From assembly GCF_947499215.1 (NCBI RefSeq), contig NZ_CANMNI010000001.1, positions 930,001 to 994,000 on the forward strand: 64,000 bases of DNA, given 5' to 3'. The translations under genes and the position numbers were made by a program. Every line of letters begins with the position of its first letter. The stretch's first letter is position 1. The notes under the pieces were generated by a model that worked only from the letters and a program-made list of their open reading frames with translations, was not told where the DNA came from and searched no databases. The stretch comes from an uncultured Pontibacter sp. (lineage in GTDB: Bacteria; Bacteroidota; Bacteroidia; Cytophagales; Hymenobacteraceae). This document shows positions 7,970 through 17,514 of this stretch, piece after piece.

Positions 7970-8830
7970 TCAGGAAAAAACAGAGGTCGAAGCTGCCAGC
8001 GCGGCGCTAAATGCCCCCTTGTCGAGCTCCAAATTTAAGCCATTATTTTCGAAGTAGCCGACCAAATTTTCAGTCGCCATGTTGCCCACCAGTTCGTCTT
8101 TGGCCATCGGGCAGCCGCCATAGCCGCGCATGGCCCCATCAAAACGACGACAGCCGGCCATGAAGGCAGCGTCCACTTTCTCGTGCCATGTGGTGGGGGT
8201 GGTGTGTAGGTGCGCGCCAAACTCGATGTGCTTGAAAGCAGGTATAAGCTTATTGAACAGGTAAGTGATATTTTCCGGATTCGACACACCGATGGTATCG
8301 GAAAGCGAGATGATCTTCACGCCCAACTGATCGAGCTCCTTCACAAAGCTGATCACAGTTTCGGCATCCCACGGATCGTTGTATGGGTTGCCGAAGCCCA
8401 TGGAAATGTAGGTCACCAAGGTCTTGTTCTGTTTCTGACAGATGTCCTGTATCTGGGCCAACTGGTCCATGGCCTCGGCAATGCTCTTGTTGGTGTTGCG
8501 TTGCTGAAAAGTCTCGGAAACAGAGAGCGGAAAGCCAAGGTACTCGATTTCAGCATGCGCCGCCGCCTCTTCCGCGCCCCGCACATTGGCGATGATCGCG
8601 AGCAGCTTGGAATGCGTGCCGTTCAAATCCAAATTTGCCAAAACCTCAGCGGTATCCGCCATCTGTGGAATGGCCTTGGGCGACACAAAACTGCCGAAGT
8701 CGATGGTGTCGAAGCCCACTTTCAGCAGTTGGTTAATGTAGTCGATCTTCGTTTGGGTAGGTATAAACTCCTTGAGCCCCTGCATGGCATCGCGCGGGCA
8801 CTCTATTATTTTGATGCTATTTTCTTTCAT
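7970..8830 (-). CDS. Hydroxymethylglutaryl-CoA lyase-like enzyme
   Basis: A 286-residue TIM-barrel protein of the HMGL/DRE-metallolyase family. It has the N-terminal PRD motif (IECPRDAMQG), SMGFGNPYNDPW, the metal-binding HLHTT and the catalytic-cysteine signature FDGAMRGYGGCPMAKDELVGN. Known members split HMG-CoA to acetoacetate and acetyl-CoA in leucine and ketone metabolism. Start at 8830 (MKENSIKIIE) is preferred; an upstream ATG at 8878 would add an unlikely 16 residues. The first motif is ECPRDAMQ instead of the usual EVGPRDGLQ, so a related acyl-CoA substrate is possible. It is co-transcribed with the LutA-like gene. Confidence 0.82.
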   Translation of the reverse strand: MKENSIKIIECPRDAMQGLKEFIPTQTKIDYINQLLKVGFDTIDFGSFVSPKAIPQMADTAEVLANLDLNGTHSKLLAIIANVRGAEEAAAHAEIEYLGFPLSVSETFQQRNTNKSIAEAMDQLAQIQDICQKQNKTLVTYISMGFGNPYNDPWDAETVISFVKELDQLGVKIISLSDTIGVSNPENITYLFNKLIPAFKHIEFGAHLHTTPTTWHEKVDAAFMAGCRRFDGAMRGYGGCPMAKDELVGNMATENLVGYFENNGLNLELDKGAFSAALAASTSVFS

Positions 8831-8974
8831 AGTAAAGCCGTGGCTAGTCGTTTTGCCAAATATACAAATTAGATTCAACTCAAATTATTGCATTCCTTAT
8901 AGATAAATTTTTATATCTGCTTGTATTATTATATATTTTGCTGGAGAAAAAAAGCCGGAGCATAATCAGTAGCC

Positions 8975-9817
8975 ATGACACACGTTAGACAAAGCACAAT
9001 ACTTATAACAGGAGGCGCCTCCGGCATCGGCAAACTGATGGGCCGCAAATGCCTGCAACAGGGGGCCACTCGTCTGCTCATCTGGGATATAAACCCAATC
9101 GGGTTGCAGGATACCGCCCAAGAACTGAGCGCCAGCGGTTATGAGGTGCACACCTATCAGGTTAACGTAGGCGATATCGAGCAGGTGAAGCAGACGGCAG
9201 AACAGGTGCTTGCCCAGTTTGGCGCTCCCAATATTCTAATCAACAACGCCGGCATTGTGGTGGGCAAGCCTTTTGCCGAGCACAGCATGGCTGAGATTGA
9301 GCGCACGTTGCAGGTGAATGTGCTGGGTGTGATGGCCGTGACGAATGCTTTCCTACCGGATATGCTGGCACGCGGTCAGGGCCACGTGGTGAACATTGCC
9401 TCGGCCGCAGGGTTGTTGCCGAATCCGCGCATGAGTGTGTATGCGGGCAGCAAGTGGGCAGTGCTAGGCTGGTCGGAGAGTTTGCGGCTGGAACTGGAGC
9501 AGGCCGGCCATGGGATGCGCGTGACAACGGTGACACCCAGTTACATCGACACGGGTATGTTTGCCGGAGTAAAGGCACCGCTTCTCACCCCCATCCTGCA
9601 GCCCGATACCATAGCTGATGCAATTTTGCAGGCAGTGGAGCAGAACAGGATCATCCTGCGCAAGCCTTTTATCGTACACCTGCTGCCCCTACTCCGCGGT
9701 ATCCTGCCCACCCGTGTATTCGACACGGTGGCTGGCCGCTGGTTTGGGGTCTATACCTCTATGAATGACTTTACAGGCAGACCGGCTGCCGAACAAAAAC
9801 CGGTTAACGCAACTTAA
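8975..9817 (+). CDS. SDR family NAD(P)-dependent oxidoreductase
   Basis: A 280-residue classical short-chain dehydrogenase. It has the TGGASGIG nucleotide loop (12-19), NNAG (90-93) and the catalytic Ser143, Tyr156 and Lys160 (YAGSK). Asp38 after the second strand (IWDIN) suggests NAD preference. The C-terminal region (LHLLPLLRGILPTRVFDTVAGR) resembles SDRs acting on lipids or retinol-like substrates. It is followed after 21 bases by an aldehyde dehydrogenase, so the pair may oxidise an alcohol to an acid through an aldehyde, which is inference. It starts a plus-strand operon divergent from the HMG-CoA lyase gene. Confidence 0.88.
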   Translation: MTHVRQSTILITGGASGIGKLMGRKCLQQGATRLLIWDINPIGLQDTAQELSASGYEVHTYQVNVGDIEQVKQTAEQVLAQFGAPNILINNAGIVVGKPFAEHSMAEIERTLQVNVLGVMAVTNAFLPDMLARGQGHVVNIASAAGLLPNPRMSVYAGSKWAVLGWSESLRLELEQAGHGMRVTTVTPSYIDTGMFAGVKAPLLTPILQPDTIADAILQAVEQNRIILRKPFIVHLLPLLRGILPTRVFDTVAGRWFGVYTSMNDFTGRPAAEQKPVNAT

Positions 9818-9838
9818 ACCTAACCCAATTCACCCGCT

Positions 9839-11269
9839 ATGAACGCAACAAACACTTATGTAAAGCGTGTCCCCCCCATCGTGGAGGCTGACCCGCAGGC
9901 AGTTTTTGACCTGCTGCAAAGGCAGCGATCTTTTTTTGCCAACGGCCAAACCCTCGACATCCGCTTCCGTCAGGATCAGCTCCGTCTACTGCTCGAAGCC
10001 GTCCAGAACCACGAGCAGGAAATTATCGACGCCATGTACGCCGACTTTCGAAAGCCCGCTTTTGAAACTTACACGACCGAGATCGGTTTTGTGGAGAAAG
10101 AGATACGCTTGGTACTCAAGCACCTGAAAAAGTGGGCCAAACCGCAGGCCGTGCGCGAAACGCTGCTCAATTTTCCTGCACGCAGTTATGTGTATTCGCA
10201 GCCTTACGGTGTGGCGCTCATCATCGGGCCTTGGAATTATCCGCTGCAACTGGTTCTAAATCCGTTGATCGGGGCATTAGCCGCTGGAAACTGTGCCATC
10301 ATTAAACCTTCAGAACTCACACCGGCTACTGCTAAGGTGATCGCCAAAATCATACAATCCGTGTTCGACCCGGCTTACGTGGCAGTCGTGCAGGGAGGCG
10401 TTTCAACTACGCAGCACCTACTGGCCCAGCGCTTCGACTATATTTTTTTTACCGGCAGCACGCAGGTGGGACGCGTGGTGATGAAAGCCGCAGCTGAGCA
10501 CCTCACCCCGGTTACACTGGAGCTTGGTGGCAAGAGTCCGGCTATTGTGGCCGAGGATGCTGACTTAGGCCTCACGGCACGGCGTATTGTGTGGGGCAAA
10601 TTCATGAACGCCGGCCAGACCTGCGTGGCACCCGACTACCTGCTGGTGCAGGAGCAGGTAAAAGAAGAACTGATCGAGCAGCTGCGCATTGCCATTCAAC
10701 AGTTTTATGGTGATACACCCCGCCACAGCCCTGACTTGGCCCGTATTGTAAACGACCGGCACTACGAACGCTTGAGCAGCTACCTCCGGGACGGTGTGGT
10801 GCGCATCGGCGGTCAGCATGATGCGGAGAGCCGCTTTATCGCCCCCACTGTACTGGACCAGATAACTTGGAATGACGCTGTGATGCAGGATGAGATCTTC
10901 GGGCCCATTCTGCCCGTGCTCACCTATACCAACCTAAATGACGCCATTGCACAGATCAATACCCATGAGAAGCCCCTCGCGCTGTACTTCTTCTCAAACA
11001 GCAAAGAACGGCAGCAGCGTGTGCTAAAGGAGACCCACTTTGGCGGAGGCTGCATTAACGACACAATCTCTCACCTCATTAACCCCAACTTGCCCTTCGG
11101 TGGTGTGGGCGAAAGCGGTGTCGGAAGCTATCATGGGCAGTCCAGTTTTGAGCTTTTCTCGAATCAGAAAAGTGTGGTGCACCGGGGTACTTGGATCGAT
11201 TTGCCGCTACGCTATCCGCCTTATGGGAACCGACTGGCTTATATCAAAAAGCTGTTTAAATGGCTGTAG
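9839..11269 (+). CDS. Aldehyde dehydrogenase, fatty-aldehyde (class 3) type
   Basis: A 476-residue NAD(P)-dependent aldehyde dehydrogenase. It has the GPWNYP cofactor segment, FTGSTQVG, the general base Glu in LELGGKSP and the nucleophile Cys in NAGQTCVAPDY. The short form without a long N-terminal extension, and the C-terminal hydrophobic basic tail (RYPPYGNRLAYIKKLFKWL), fit the ALDH3/fatty aldehyde dehydrogenase branch; the tail may touch the membrane. It pairs with the upstream short-chain dehydrogenase. Confidence 0.92.
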   Translation: MNATNTYVKRVPPIVEADPQAVFDLLQRQRSFFANGQTLDIRFRQDQLRLLLEAVQNHEQEIIDAMYADFRKPAFETYTTEIGFVEKEIRLVLKHLKKWAKPQAVRETLLNFPARSYVYSQPYGVALIIGPWNYPLQLVLNPLIGALAAGNCAIIKPSELTPATAKVIAKIIQSVFDPAYVAVVQGGVSTTQHLLAQRFDYIFFTGSTQVGRVVMKAAAEHLTPVTLELGGKSPAIVAEDADLGLTARRIVWGKFMNAGQTCVAPDYLLVQEQVKEELIEQLRIAIQQFYGDTPRHSPDLARIVNDRHYERLSSYLRDGVVRIGGQHDAESRFIAPTVLDQITWNDAVMQDEIFGPILPVLTYTNLNDAIAQINTHEKPLALYFFSNSKERQQRVLKETHFGGGCINDTISHLINPNLPFGGVGESGVGSYHGQSSFELFSNQKSVVHRGTWIDLPLRYPPYGNRLAYIKKLFKWL

Positions 11270-11383
11270 GTGCAAGTAGACTTTAGTCATTAGTGTAGCC
11301 GTGCGGTAGTACTTCACGTATGCAAATAAATTAAGGTATCTGCCGTATATGGGGCTGTACACGCAATTATACACGATAAGACT

Positions 11384-11776
11384 ATGGAAAATCTGATTGA
11401 ATATCTGGACGAATCGCTTATTCCGCTAGAGGATAAGGTAAAAGAGTACCTGCACATAGAGCGCGACATACGGCTGCTCGAAGTGGAGGTACTTTCTTTA
11501 CAAAGTGTAAAACCTGATTTTGACCCGGAGCAGAATATTGAGCATCAGCTGACAGATCAGCAACCGCAGAACTCGCTTAATGACAAAGAGCAAAAACTGA
11601 AAGACCTGCTCGACAGGTACCGAGCATTACAGCAAGAGGTAATCGAGATGCTGCCCGAGAAGAACAAATTTGTGGAACTGAACTTAGGCTATGGCCCGAG
11701 CATGGTAGGCTACTTTACAGTGGACCCCGAAACCCGTACGCCGCTCGAGGAGCCGGTTCTGCGCGTAGTACACTAA
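11384..11776 (+). CDS. Hypothetical coiled-coil protein
   Basis: A 130-residue cytoplasmic protein of unknown family. Heptad-like stretches run about residues 5-45 and 67-92 (EQKLKDLLDRYRALQQEVIEML), followed by a short beta-like tail (YGPSMVGYFTVDPETRTPLEEPVLRVVH). No signal peptide or known motif. It stands alone between the aldehyde dehydrogenase and the CBS transporter gene. Coding status is supported by codon pattern and length only. Confidence 0.6.
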   Translation: MENLIEYLDESLIPLEDKVKEYLHIERDIRLLEVEVLSLQSVKPDFDPEQNIEHQLTDQQPQNSLNDKEQKLKDLLDRYRALQQEVIEMLPEKNKFVELNLGYGPSMVGYFTVDPETRTPLEEPVLRVVH

Positions 11777-11782
11777 TTTCAT

Positions 11783-11790
11783 TACCTTTG
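11783..11790 (+). promoter_or_regulatory. Bacteroidota -7 promoter box TACCTTTG
   Basis: An exact TAnnTTTG match 41 bases before the start codon of the CBS-domain transporter, just after the stop of the previous gene. The matching -33 TTG is not clear. Confidence 0.45.
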
Positions 11791-11830
11791 ACACACAATC
11801 AAAGGCTAACCTAAACCTTATTCCATCTAC

Positions 11831-12880
11831 ATGGGCTTACTCATATTATACCTTTCCATTGCACTTGTTTTTTCATTTCTATGCTCCCTGCTCGAAGCGG
11901 CCTTACTCAGCATCACCCCCTCACATGTGAGCATTACCGCACAGGAAAACCCAACTGTAGGCAAGCACCTGCAGGAGTTTAAAGATAACATCGACCGGCC
12001 ATTGGCTGCCATCCTTACCGTCAATACGTTTGCGCATACCATTGGCGCTGCTGGCGTCGGCGCCCAAGCGCAGATCATTTGGGGCGAAGAATACCTGTCG
12101 CTTATTTCGGCTATTCTCACGATCATCATATTGATCCTCTCCGAGATTATACCTAAAACATTGGGCGCTAACTATTGGAGGCAGCTGACACCCTTTACGG
12201 TGACTACGCTGCGCATCATGATCTACTCGCCGCTATACCCGCTCATTATCCTGTCACAGTTCATTACCAAGCGTCTGAAACGCGACAAGAACAAAAGTGT
12301 GCTGAGCCGTGCCGACTTCACTGCTATGGCGGAGATTGGTATAAAAGAAGGTATTTTCAAAAGAGGAGAATCTCAGATATTGCGCAATGTGCTGCGCTTC
12401 AATCAGATTTTGGTGCGCCATGTCATGACGCCTAGAACTGTTATTTACGGTGCGCAGGAGGATATGCCTATAATAGATTTTTTCAAGCAGGCCAAGACTC
12501 TACGCTTCTCCCGTATCCCGGTTTACCAGAACAGTTTAGACGACATTCACGGCTATGTGCTAAAGGACGAGGTACTCTCGAAACTGATTGATAACCAAGG
12601 TCACATGCCTTTGAATAGCATTAAGCGTAATATAGAAGTGGTAACCGAGTACATGCCTATACCTGAGTTGTTCAGCCGACTGCTGAAAGAGCAAAACCAT
12701 ATCGCACTGGTAGTGGATGAGTATGGCGGCACGGCCGGTATCGTGACTATGGAGGACATCATCGAAACCTTACTGGGCATGGAGATCATGGACGAGATGG
12801 ACAACGTGGAAGACATGCAGAAATGGGCCCGCGAGAACTGGGAGAAAAGAGCCAAGGGCATCGGGTTCAAGACAGAGTAA
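11831..12880 (+). CDS. CNNM/CorC-type transporter with DUF21 and CBS-pair domains
   Basis: A 349-residue membrane protein. The N-terminal DUF21 domain (about 1-150) has three to four transmembrane helices, including the conserved SLLEAALLSITPSH and SEIIPKTLGANYW. A tandem CBS pair follows (about 190-330, with VMTPRTVIYGAQ and VDEYGGTAGIVTMEDIIETLLG). The C-terminal CorC_HlyC domain found in longer relatives is absent. The family is linked to magnesium or other cation export and sensing, with CBS domains binding adenine nucleotides. Confidence 0.88.
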   Translation: MGLLILYLSIALVFSFLCSLLEAALLSITPSHVSITAQENPTVGKHLQEFKDNIDRPLAAILTVNTFAHTIGAAGVGAQAQIIWGEEYLSLISAILTIIILILSEIIPKTLGANYWRQLTPFTVTTLRIMIYSPLYPLIILSQFITKRLKRDKNKSVLSRADFTAMAEIGIKEGIFKRGESQILRNVLRFNQILVRHVMTPRTVIYGAQEDMPIIDFFKQAKTLRFSRIPVYQNSLDDIHGYVLKDEVLSKLIDNQGHMPLNSIKRNIEVVTEYMPIPELFSRLLKEQNHIALVVDEYGGTAGIVTMEDIIETLLGMEIMDEMDNVEDMQKWARENWEKRAKGIGFKTE

Positions 12881-12916
12881 ACAGCCCAATCTGAACATAT
12901 CGAATCATCATAAAAC

Positions 12917-12956
12917 GAAAACTCCCCGTTATCAATGAGACAGCGGGGAGTTTTTG
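12917..12956. terminator. Bidirectional rho-independent terminator
   Basis: Hairpin AAAACTCCCCG / CGGGGAGTTTT with an intervening loop of about 14 bases and T runs both ways. It lies between the convergent CBS transporter and isocitrate lyase genes. Confidence 0.88.
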
Positions 12957-12977
12957 TTTTACCCAATTAAACTATGC

Positions 12978-14258
12978 TTAATGAAACTGTTCTTCTTCGG
13001 TAGAGCCCACCAATGCGGCGGTAGAGGCAGTGCCTGAAGTGACGGTATTCTGGATAGCATCGAAGTAAGCGGTGCCGACAAAAGACTGGTGTTTCACCGC
13101 TTTGAAGCCGTCTTTCACTAAGCCGAACTCACGCTCCTGCAGCTCGGAGTAGCCCGCCATACCGCGTGCTTTATACGCCTTTGCCAACTCAAACATACTC
13201 GTGTTGAGCGCATGGAAGCCGGCCAATGTAATGAACTGAAACTTGTAGCCCATCTTCGCCAATTCTTCCCGGAACGTTTCCATTTTTTCCACACTCAATT
13301 TGGCGGCCCAGTTAAAGGACGGTGAGCAGTTGTAGGCCAGCAGCTTGCCCGGATATTCGGCATGGATGGCTTCAGCAAACCTGCGTGCCTGTTCCAAGTC
13401 TGGCGTAGAAGTTTCCATCCAGATCAGGTCGGCGTAAGGGGCATAGGCCAAACCGCGGGCTATACCTTGCTCTATACCGCAATTCACGCGGTAGAAACCT
13501 TCGCTGGTGCGTTCACCCGGTATAACAAAAGCATGGTCGCGCGGATCGATGTCGCTGGTAATCAGGTTGGCGGCATCGGCATCAGTGCGGGCCACTAATA
13601 GGGTTGACACACCCATTACATCTGCTGCCAGTCGCGCTGCCACCAGTTTGTTGATAGCTTCCTGCGTTGGTACCAGCACCTTGCCACCTAGGTGGCCGCA
13701 CTTCTTGGCACTGGACAACTGGTCTTCGAAATGCACACCGGCAGCTCCGGCCTCGATCATCATTTTCATCAGTTCAAAGGCATTCAGGTTGCCGCCGAAA
13801 CCAGCCTCCGCATCCGCCACAATCGGAACCAGCCAGTCGACTTCACCATCTCCGGTCACGCTCTGTATCTGGTCGGCACGCAGCAGGGCATTGTTAATCT
13901 TCTTGATTACGTTCGGCACACTGTCCGCCGGATATAGGCTTTGGTCTGGGTACATCTGCCCGGCTAGGTTGGCATCGGCAGCGACTTGCCAGCCACTCAG
14001 GTAGATGGCGTTGAGACCAGCCTGCACTTCCTGCACCGCTTGGTTGCCAGTCATGGCGCCCAGTCCGGCCACATATTCTTCGGTGTGCAGCAGGCGCCAC
14101 AGTTTCTCGGCCCCATTGCGGGCCAAGGTATACTCAATTTTAACGGAGCCCTGCAGTTTTACAACTTCATCGGCAGTATACGGTCTTTTTATACCTGCCC
14201 AACGTGGGTTCACAAGCCAGTCTTGCTGGATAGCCTGAATTCTTTCTGTCTTATTCAT
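12978..14258 (-). CDS. aceA: Isocitrate lyase
   Basis: A 426-residue enzyme that splits isocitrate into succinate and glyoxylate, the first step of the glyoxylate shunt. The catalytic [15 protein letters not shown] motif, the metal-binding DAEAGFGG and the substrate-binding NCSPSFNW are all present. The length fits the bacterial form. It lies 21 bases downstream of aceB in one minus-strand operon, with a divergent RamB/ScfR-like regulator upstream. This allows growth on acetate, fatty acids or other C2-yielding substrates. Confidence 0.97.
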   Translation of the reverse strand: MNKTERIQAIQQDWLVNPRWAGIKRPYTADEVVKLQGSVKIEYTLARNGAEKLWRLLHTEEYVAGLGAMTGNQAVQEVQAGLNAIYLSGWQVAADANLAGQMYPDQSLYPADSVPNVIKKINNALLRADQIQSVTGDGEVDWLVPIVADAEAGFGGNLNAFELMKMMIEAGAAGVHFEDQLSSAKKCGHLGGKVLVPTQEAINKLVAARLAADVMGVSTLLVARTDADAANLITSDIDPRDHAFVIPGERTSEGFYRVNCGIEQGIARGLAYAPYADLIWMETSTPDLEQARRFAEAIHAEYPGKLLAYNCSPSFNWAAKLSVEKMETFREELAKMGYKFQFITLAGFHALNTSMFELAKAYKARGMAGYSELQEREFGLVKDGFKAVKHQSFVGTAYFDAIQNTVTSGTASTAALVGSTEEEQFH

Positions 14259-14279
14259 GGGGATTTGTGATTTTGGAGT

Positions 14280-15872
14280 TTAATCAATGTATTTATATGC
14301 CGGTAGGGTCAGGAAATCGACGAAGCAGGTAGAGAGCACGAGTTCCGAGAAGAGTTGGGAAGCGCGTTCGTAGTGGCAGTTTTTGAACATCGCCAAACCT
14401 ACCTCCTCTTTGATGTTCTCGGTCTCTTCTTTGATCAGTTGCAGCACGCGCTCTTCTGTGATGGGCTCTCCTTCGGCGGTTTGTGTGCCCTCATGGTGCA
14501 GCCACTGCCATACCTGCGCCCGGGAGATCTCGGCGGTGGCGGCGTCTTCCATCAGGTTGTGGATGGCAGCTGCGCCAGTACCGCAAAGCCAGTTGCCGAT
14601 GTAGAGGATGCCCACGTTGATGTTAAGTCGCAGACCGGCCTCTGTAATCTTGCCTCCTTCTATGTTGAAGTTGAGCAGGTCGTCGGCTTTCACGTTCACC
14701 TCTTCGCGCAGCACTTCCTTCTGGTGAGGTTTATCTCCCAGCACTTTATCGAAAGCCTCACGCGCTACCGGAATCAAATCCGGGTGGGCTACCCACGTGC
14801 CGTCAAAACCGTTTTTGGCTTCGAAATCCTTGTCGGCTTTCACTTTTTCAAAGGCAGTTTTGTTTACAGTTGGGTCGTGGCGATTCGGGATGAAAGCCGC
14901 CATACCGCCCATGGCATGCGCCCCCCGCTTGTGACAGGTTTGCACAAGCAGATCAGTGTACGCTTTCATAAAAGGCACTTGCATGGTGATGGCCGTACGG
15001 TCCGGAAAAATGACATCGGGCTGGTTGCGGAATTTCTTGATGGCGCTGAAAATGTAGTCCCAGCGTCCAGCATTGAGTCCGACAATATGCTCGCGCAATT
15101 CGTAGAGGATTTCGTCCATCTCGAAAGCGGCCAGTATGGTCTCAATCAACACAGTCGCTTTGGTGGTGCCAACCGGTATATCCAGCGCCTCCTGTGCCGC
15201 TACGAACACGTCGTTCCACAAGCGTGCCTCCAAGTGACTCTCCAGTTTGGGTAGGTAGAAGTATGGACCCGTGCCCCGGGCGATCAGCTCTTTGGCGTTA
15301 TGGAAGAAGAATAGTCCGAAATCAAACAAAGCGGCTGAGATGGGCTTGTCTCCTATTACCAAATGCTTCTCAGTCAGATGCCAGCCTCTTGGGCGCACCT
15401 TCAGCAAGGCCACCTCGTCCTTTAGCTGGTATACCTTGCCGTTTTGATAGGTGATGGTACGGCGCACGGCATCGTAAAGGTTGAGCTGCCCCTGCACCAC
15501 GTTTTCCCACGTGGGTGAGTTCGCGTCTTCAAAGTCAGCCATGAACACATCGGCCCCGGAGTTCAGCGCATTGATCACCATTTTGCGATCCACTGGACCT
15601 GTGATCTCCACACGGCGCATCTGCAGGTCGGCAGGTATAGCACCTACCTTCCAGTTTCCTTCCCGCACGGCTTTTGTCTCTTCCAGAAAATCAGGGCGCT
15701 CCCCGGCATCAATCCGCTGTTGCCGCTCCGCTCTTGCTTTCAGAAGCTCTTCTCTTCTGTTTTCAAAGCGCTCATGCAGCATGGCCAAAAATTCAAGGGC
15801 TTCAGGTGTTAATACATGCTCTATACCTTTCACAGGTATTCCTTTTACTTGGGCTGTGCTTTCAACTAACAT
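14280..15872 (-). CDS. aceB: Malate synthase A
   Basis: A 530-residue enzyme joining glyoxylate and acetyl-CoA to malate. Malate synthase landmarks: [46 protein letters not shown] (metal/glyoxylate site), [12 protein letters not shown] and the C-terminal catalytic-Asp region [21 protein letters not shown]. The length fits isoform A. It is the first gene of the aceB-aceA operon, whose promoter must lie in the 150 bases shared with the divergent regulator. Confidence 0.97.
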   Translation of the reverse strand: MLVESTAQVKGIPVKGIEHVLTPEALEFLAMLHERFENRREELLKARAERQQRIDAGERPDFLEETKAVREGNWKVGAIPADLQMRRVEITGPVDRKMVINALNSGADVFMADFEDANSPTWENVVQGQLNLYDAVRRTITYQNGKVYQLKDEVALLKVRPRGWHLTEKHLVIGDKPISAALFDFGLFFFHNAKELIARGTGPYFYLPKLESHLEARLWNDVFVAAQEALDIPVGTTKATVLIETILAAFEMDEILYELREHIVGLNAGRWDYIFSAIKKFRNQPDVIFPDRTAITMQVPFMKAYTDLLVQTCHKRGAHAMGGMAAFIPNRHDPTVNKTAFEKVKADKDFEAKNGFDGTWVAHPDLIPVAREAFDKVLGDKPHQKEVLREEVNVKADDLLNFNIEGGKITEAGLRLNINVGILYIGNWLCGTGAAAIHNLMEDAATAEISRAQVWQWLHHEGTQTAEGEPITEERVLQLIKEETENIKEEVGLAMFKNCHYERASQLFSELVLSTCFVDFLTLPAYKYID

Positions 15873-15926
15873 AATTATAAACTTGAGGTGATGTTTTGTT
15901 ACTTTAACATCTATACGCGAACAATT

Positions 15927-15950
15927 TAGTTATGGCGAATTTTCGCTAAA
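15927..15950. promoter_or_regulatory. Candidate operator between aceB and its divergent regulator
   Basis: An inverted repeat GCGAA-TT-TTCGC (15935-15946) lies inside a larger partial dyad bounded by TTTAG and CTAAA, in the AT-rich divergent promoter region. Position and symmetry fit a binding site for the adjacent RamB/ScfR-like protein. A second CGC-AAAA-GCG dyad lies near 15979-15988. Assignment is inferred from position only. Confidence 0.4.
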
Positions 15951-16024
15951 TATTTTTTTTACGTTTTTAGGAAATAATCGCAAAAGCGCGTTTATTAGCA
16001 TAAAGACCACAAAAATTATTTTTG

Positions 16025-17506
16025 ATGAGGCTACAAGAAGATGTTATCCGGCTTATACTCGGACTGAAAATCAAACAGTTAAGAACAGAAAAGAACATCT
16101 CGCTCACCGATCTGGCCACGAGTACAGGTATATCGGTATCGTACCTCAATGAAATAGAGAAAGGGAAAAAGCACCCCAAACCCAGCAAGATCGCCGTGAT
16201 CGCCGATGAATTGGGCGTGACCTATGATTATCTGGTTTCACTGCAGTTGAGCAAGCGCCTGCAACCAGTGGGCGAACTCTTGCAATCGAACATCTTGTCG
16301 GAGTTGCCGCTCGAGCATTTCGGGTTGGATGTGAGTCGATTATTGGACCTATTTGCCACGGCTCCTGCCAAGTTGAGTGCCTTTGTGAATACCTTGCTGG
16401 AAATCTCCCGCGCATTTGACTTACGGGTTGAGCAATTCTACTTCTCCGCCCTGCGCTCCTACCAGGAACTGCACGACAACTATTTCGAAGACCTAGAGTT
16501 GGAGGTGGAGCGCTTTATGGAGGTACACGGTATTAGTCCGGAGGCTACGCCGACCTTTGCGCATCTGGCAGGTATACTGCAAGATTCATTTAACATAAAA
16601 ATCGCAACAGATACATTTGATCAACACCCTGAACTGGCCCCGCTTCGCTCCGTCCACATACCCGGTGCGGCGCCGGTACTTTTGCTCAACCCTAACCTGA
16701 CAGAGCAACAGCGCGCTTTTGCGGTGGCCCGTGAGATTGGCTTTGAGGTGTTGCAGCTGCAGCCACGGCCCCACACGTCCACTTGGGTAAAAGTGGGCTC
16801 CTTTGAGGAGGTGCTTAACAACTTCAAAGCCTCTTATTTTGCAGGGGCTTTGCTGCTCAACCGCGACCGGTTGGTGCAGGACATGCAGACGTTTTTCGCG
16901 CAACCGACTTGGCAACCTGACTTACTGGTACAATTGATGGAGAGCTACCGCACCTCACCGGAAACGCTCCTGCACCGGCTCACCTCCCTCCTGCCACGCT
17001 TCTTCAGTATCAAGCAATTGTTTTTCTTACGCTTCCACCACGATGCAGCTATAGACCGCTTTTCTTTGACCAAGGAACTGCACCTCTCGGGCTTGCATAA
17101 CCCGCACGCCTCTTTCCTGAACGAGCACTACTGCCGCCGCTGGATCTCGCTCACGCTTTTCGAGGAAATGGAGCAGCACAAACTAGCTGGCAACTTTGAG
17201 CAGCCGCTGGCAGGTATACAGCGCTCCTCTTATGTTAACTCCACCAACGAGTATCTGGTGATGGCCTTGGCCCAGCCCACCGAAAGCATGAACGGAACGA
17301 TCAGCATTGGCATGCTCCTCAACGAAAACCTGCGTCGCAAAGTCCGCTTCTTAGACGATCCAGCCATTGTGCACCGCCTAGTAAACGAAACATGTGAGCG
17401 CTGTCCTCTGACTGACTGCCTCGAACGCGCCGCCCCACCCGTGGTGCTGGAAAAACAGCTTTGGCAGGAAAAGGTGATGCAGACTTTGGAGGGGTTGAAG
17501 GGGTAA
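16025..17506 (+). CDS. RamB/ScfR-like XRE-family regulator of acetate/glyoxylate genes
   Basis: A 493-residue regulator. An N-terminal helix-turn-helix (about residues 14-66, with LATSTGISVSYLNEIEKGKKHPKP) is followed by an IrrE/ImmA-like and short-chain-fatty-acid regulator domain. A Cys cluster (CERCPLTDC) near the C-terminus is typical of the family. RamB of Corynebacterium controls aceA and aceB, and this gene is divergent from aceB-aceA, so the same role is likely here (inference). The ATG at 16025 is chosen over an upstream TTG. Confidence 0.85.
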   Translation: MRLQEDVIRLILGLKIKQLRTEKNISLTDLATSTGISVSYLNEIEKGKKHPKPSKIAVIADELGVTYDYLVSLQLSKRLQPVGELLQSNILSELPLEHFGLDVSRLLDLFATAPAKLSAFVNTLLEISRAFDLRVEQFYFSALRSYQELHDNYFEDLELEVERFMEVHGISPEATPTFAHLAGILQDSFNIKIATDTFDQHPELAPLRSVHIPGAAPVLLLNPNLTEQQRAFAVAREIGFEVLQLQPRPHTSTWVKVGSFEEVLNNFKASYFAGALLLNRDRLVQDMQTFFAQPTWQPDLLVQLMESYRTSPETLLHRLTSLLPRFFSIKQLFFLRFHHDAAIDRFSLTKELHLSGLHNPHASFLNEHYCRRWISLTLFEEMEQHKLAGNFEQPLAGIQRSSYVNSTNEYLVMALAQPTESMNGTISIGMLLNENLRRKVRFLDDPAIVHRLVNETCERCPLTDCLERAAPPVVLEKQLWQEKVMQTLEGLKG

Positions 17507-17514
17507 GGATTTAC

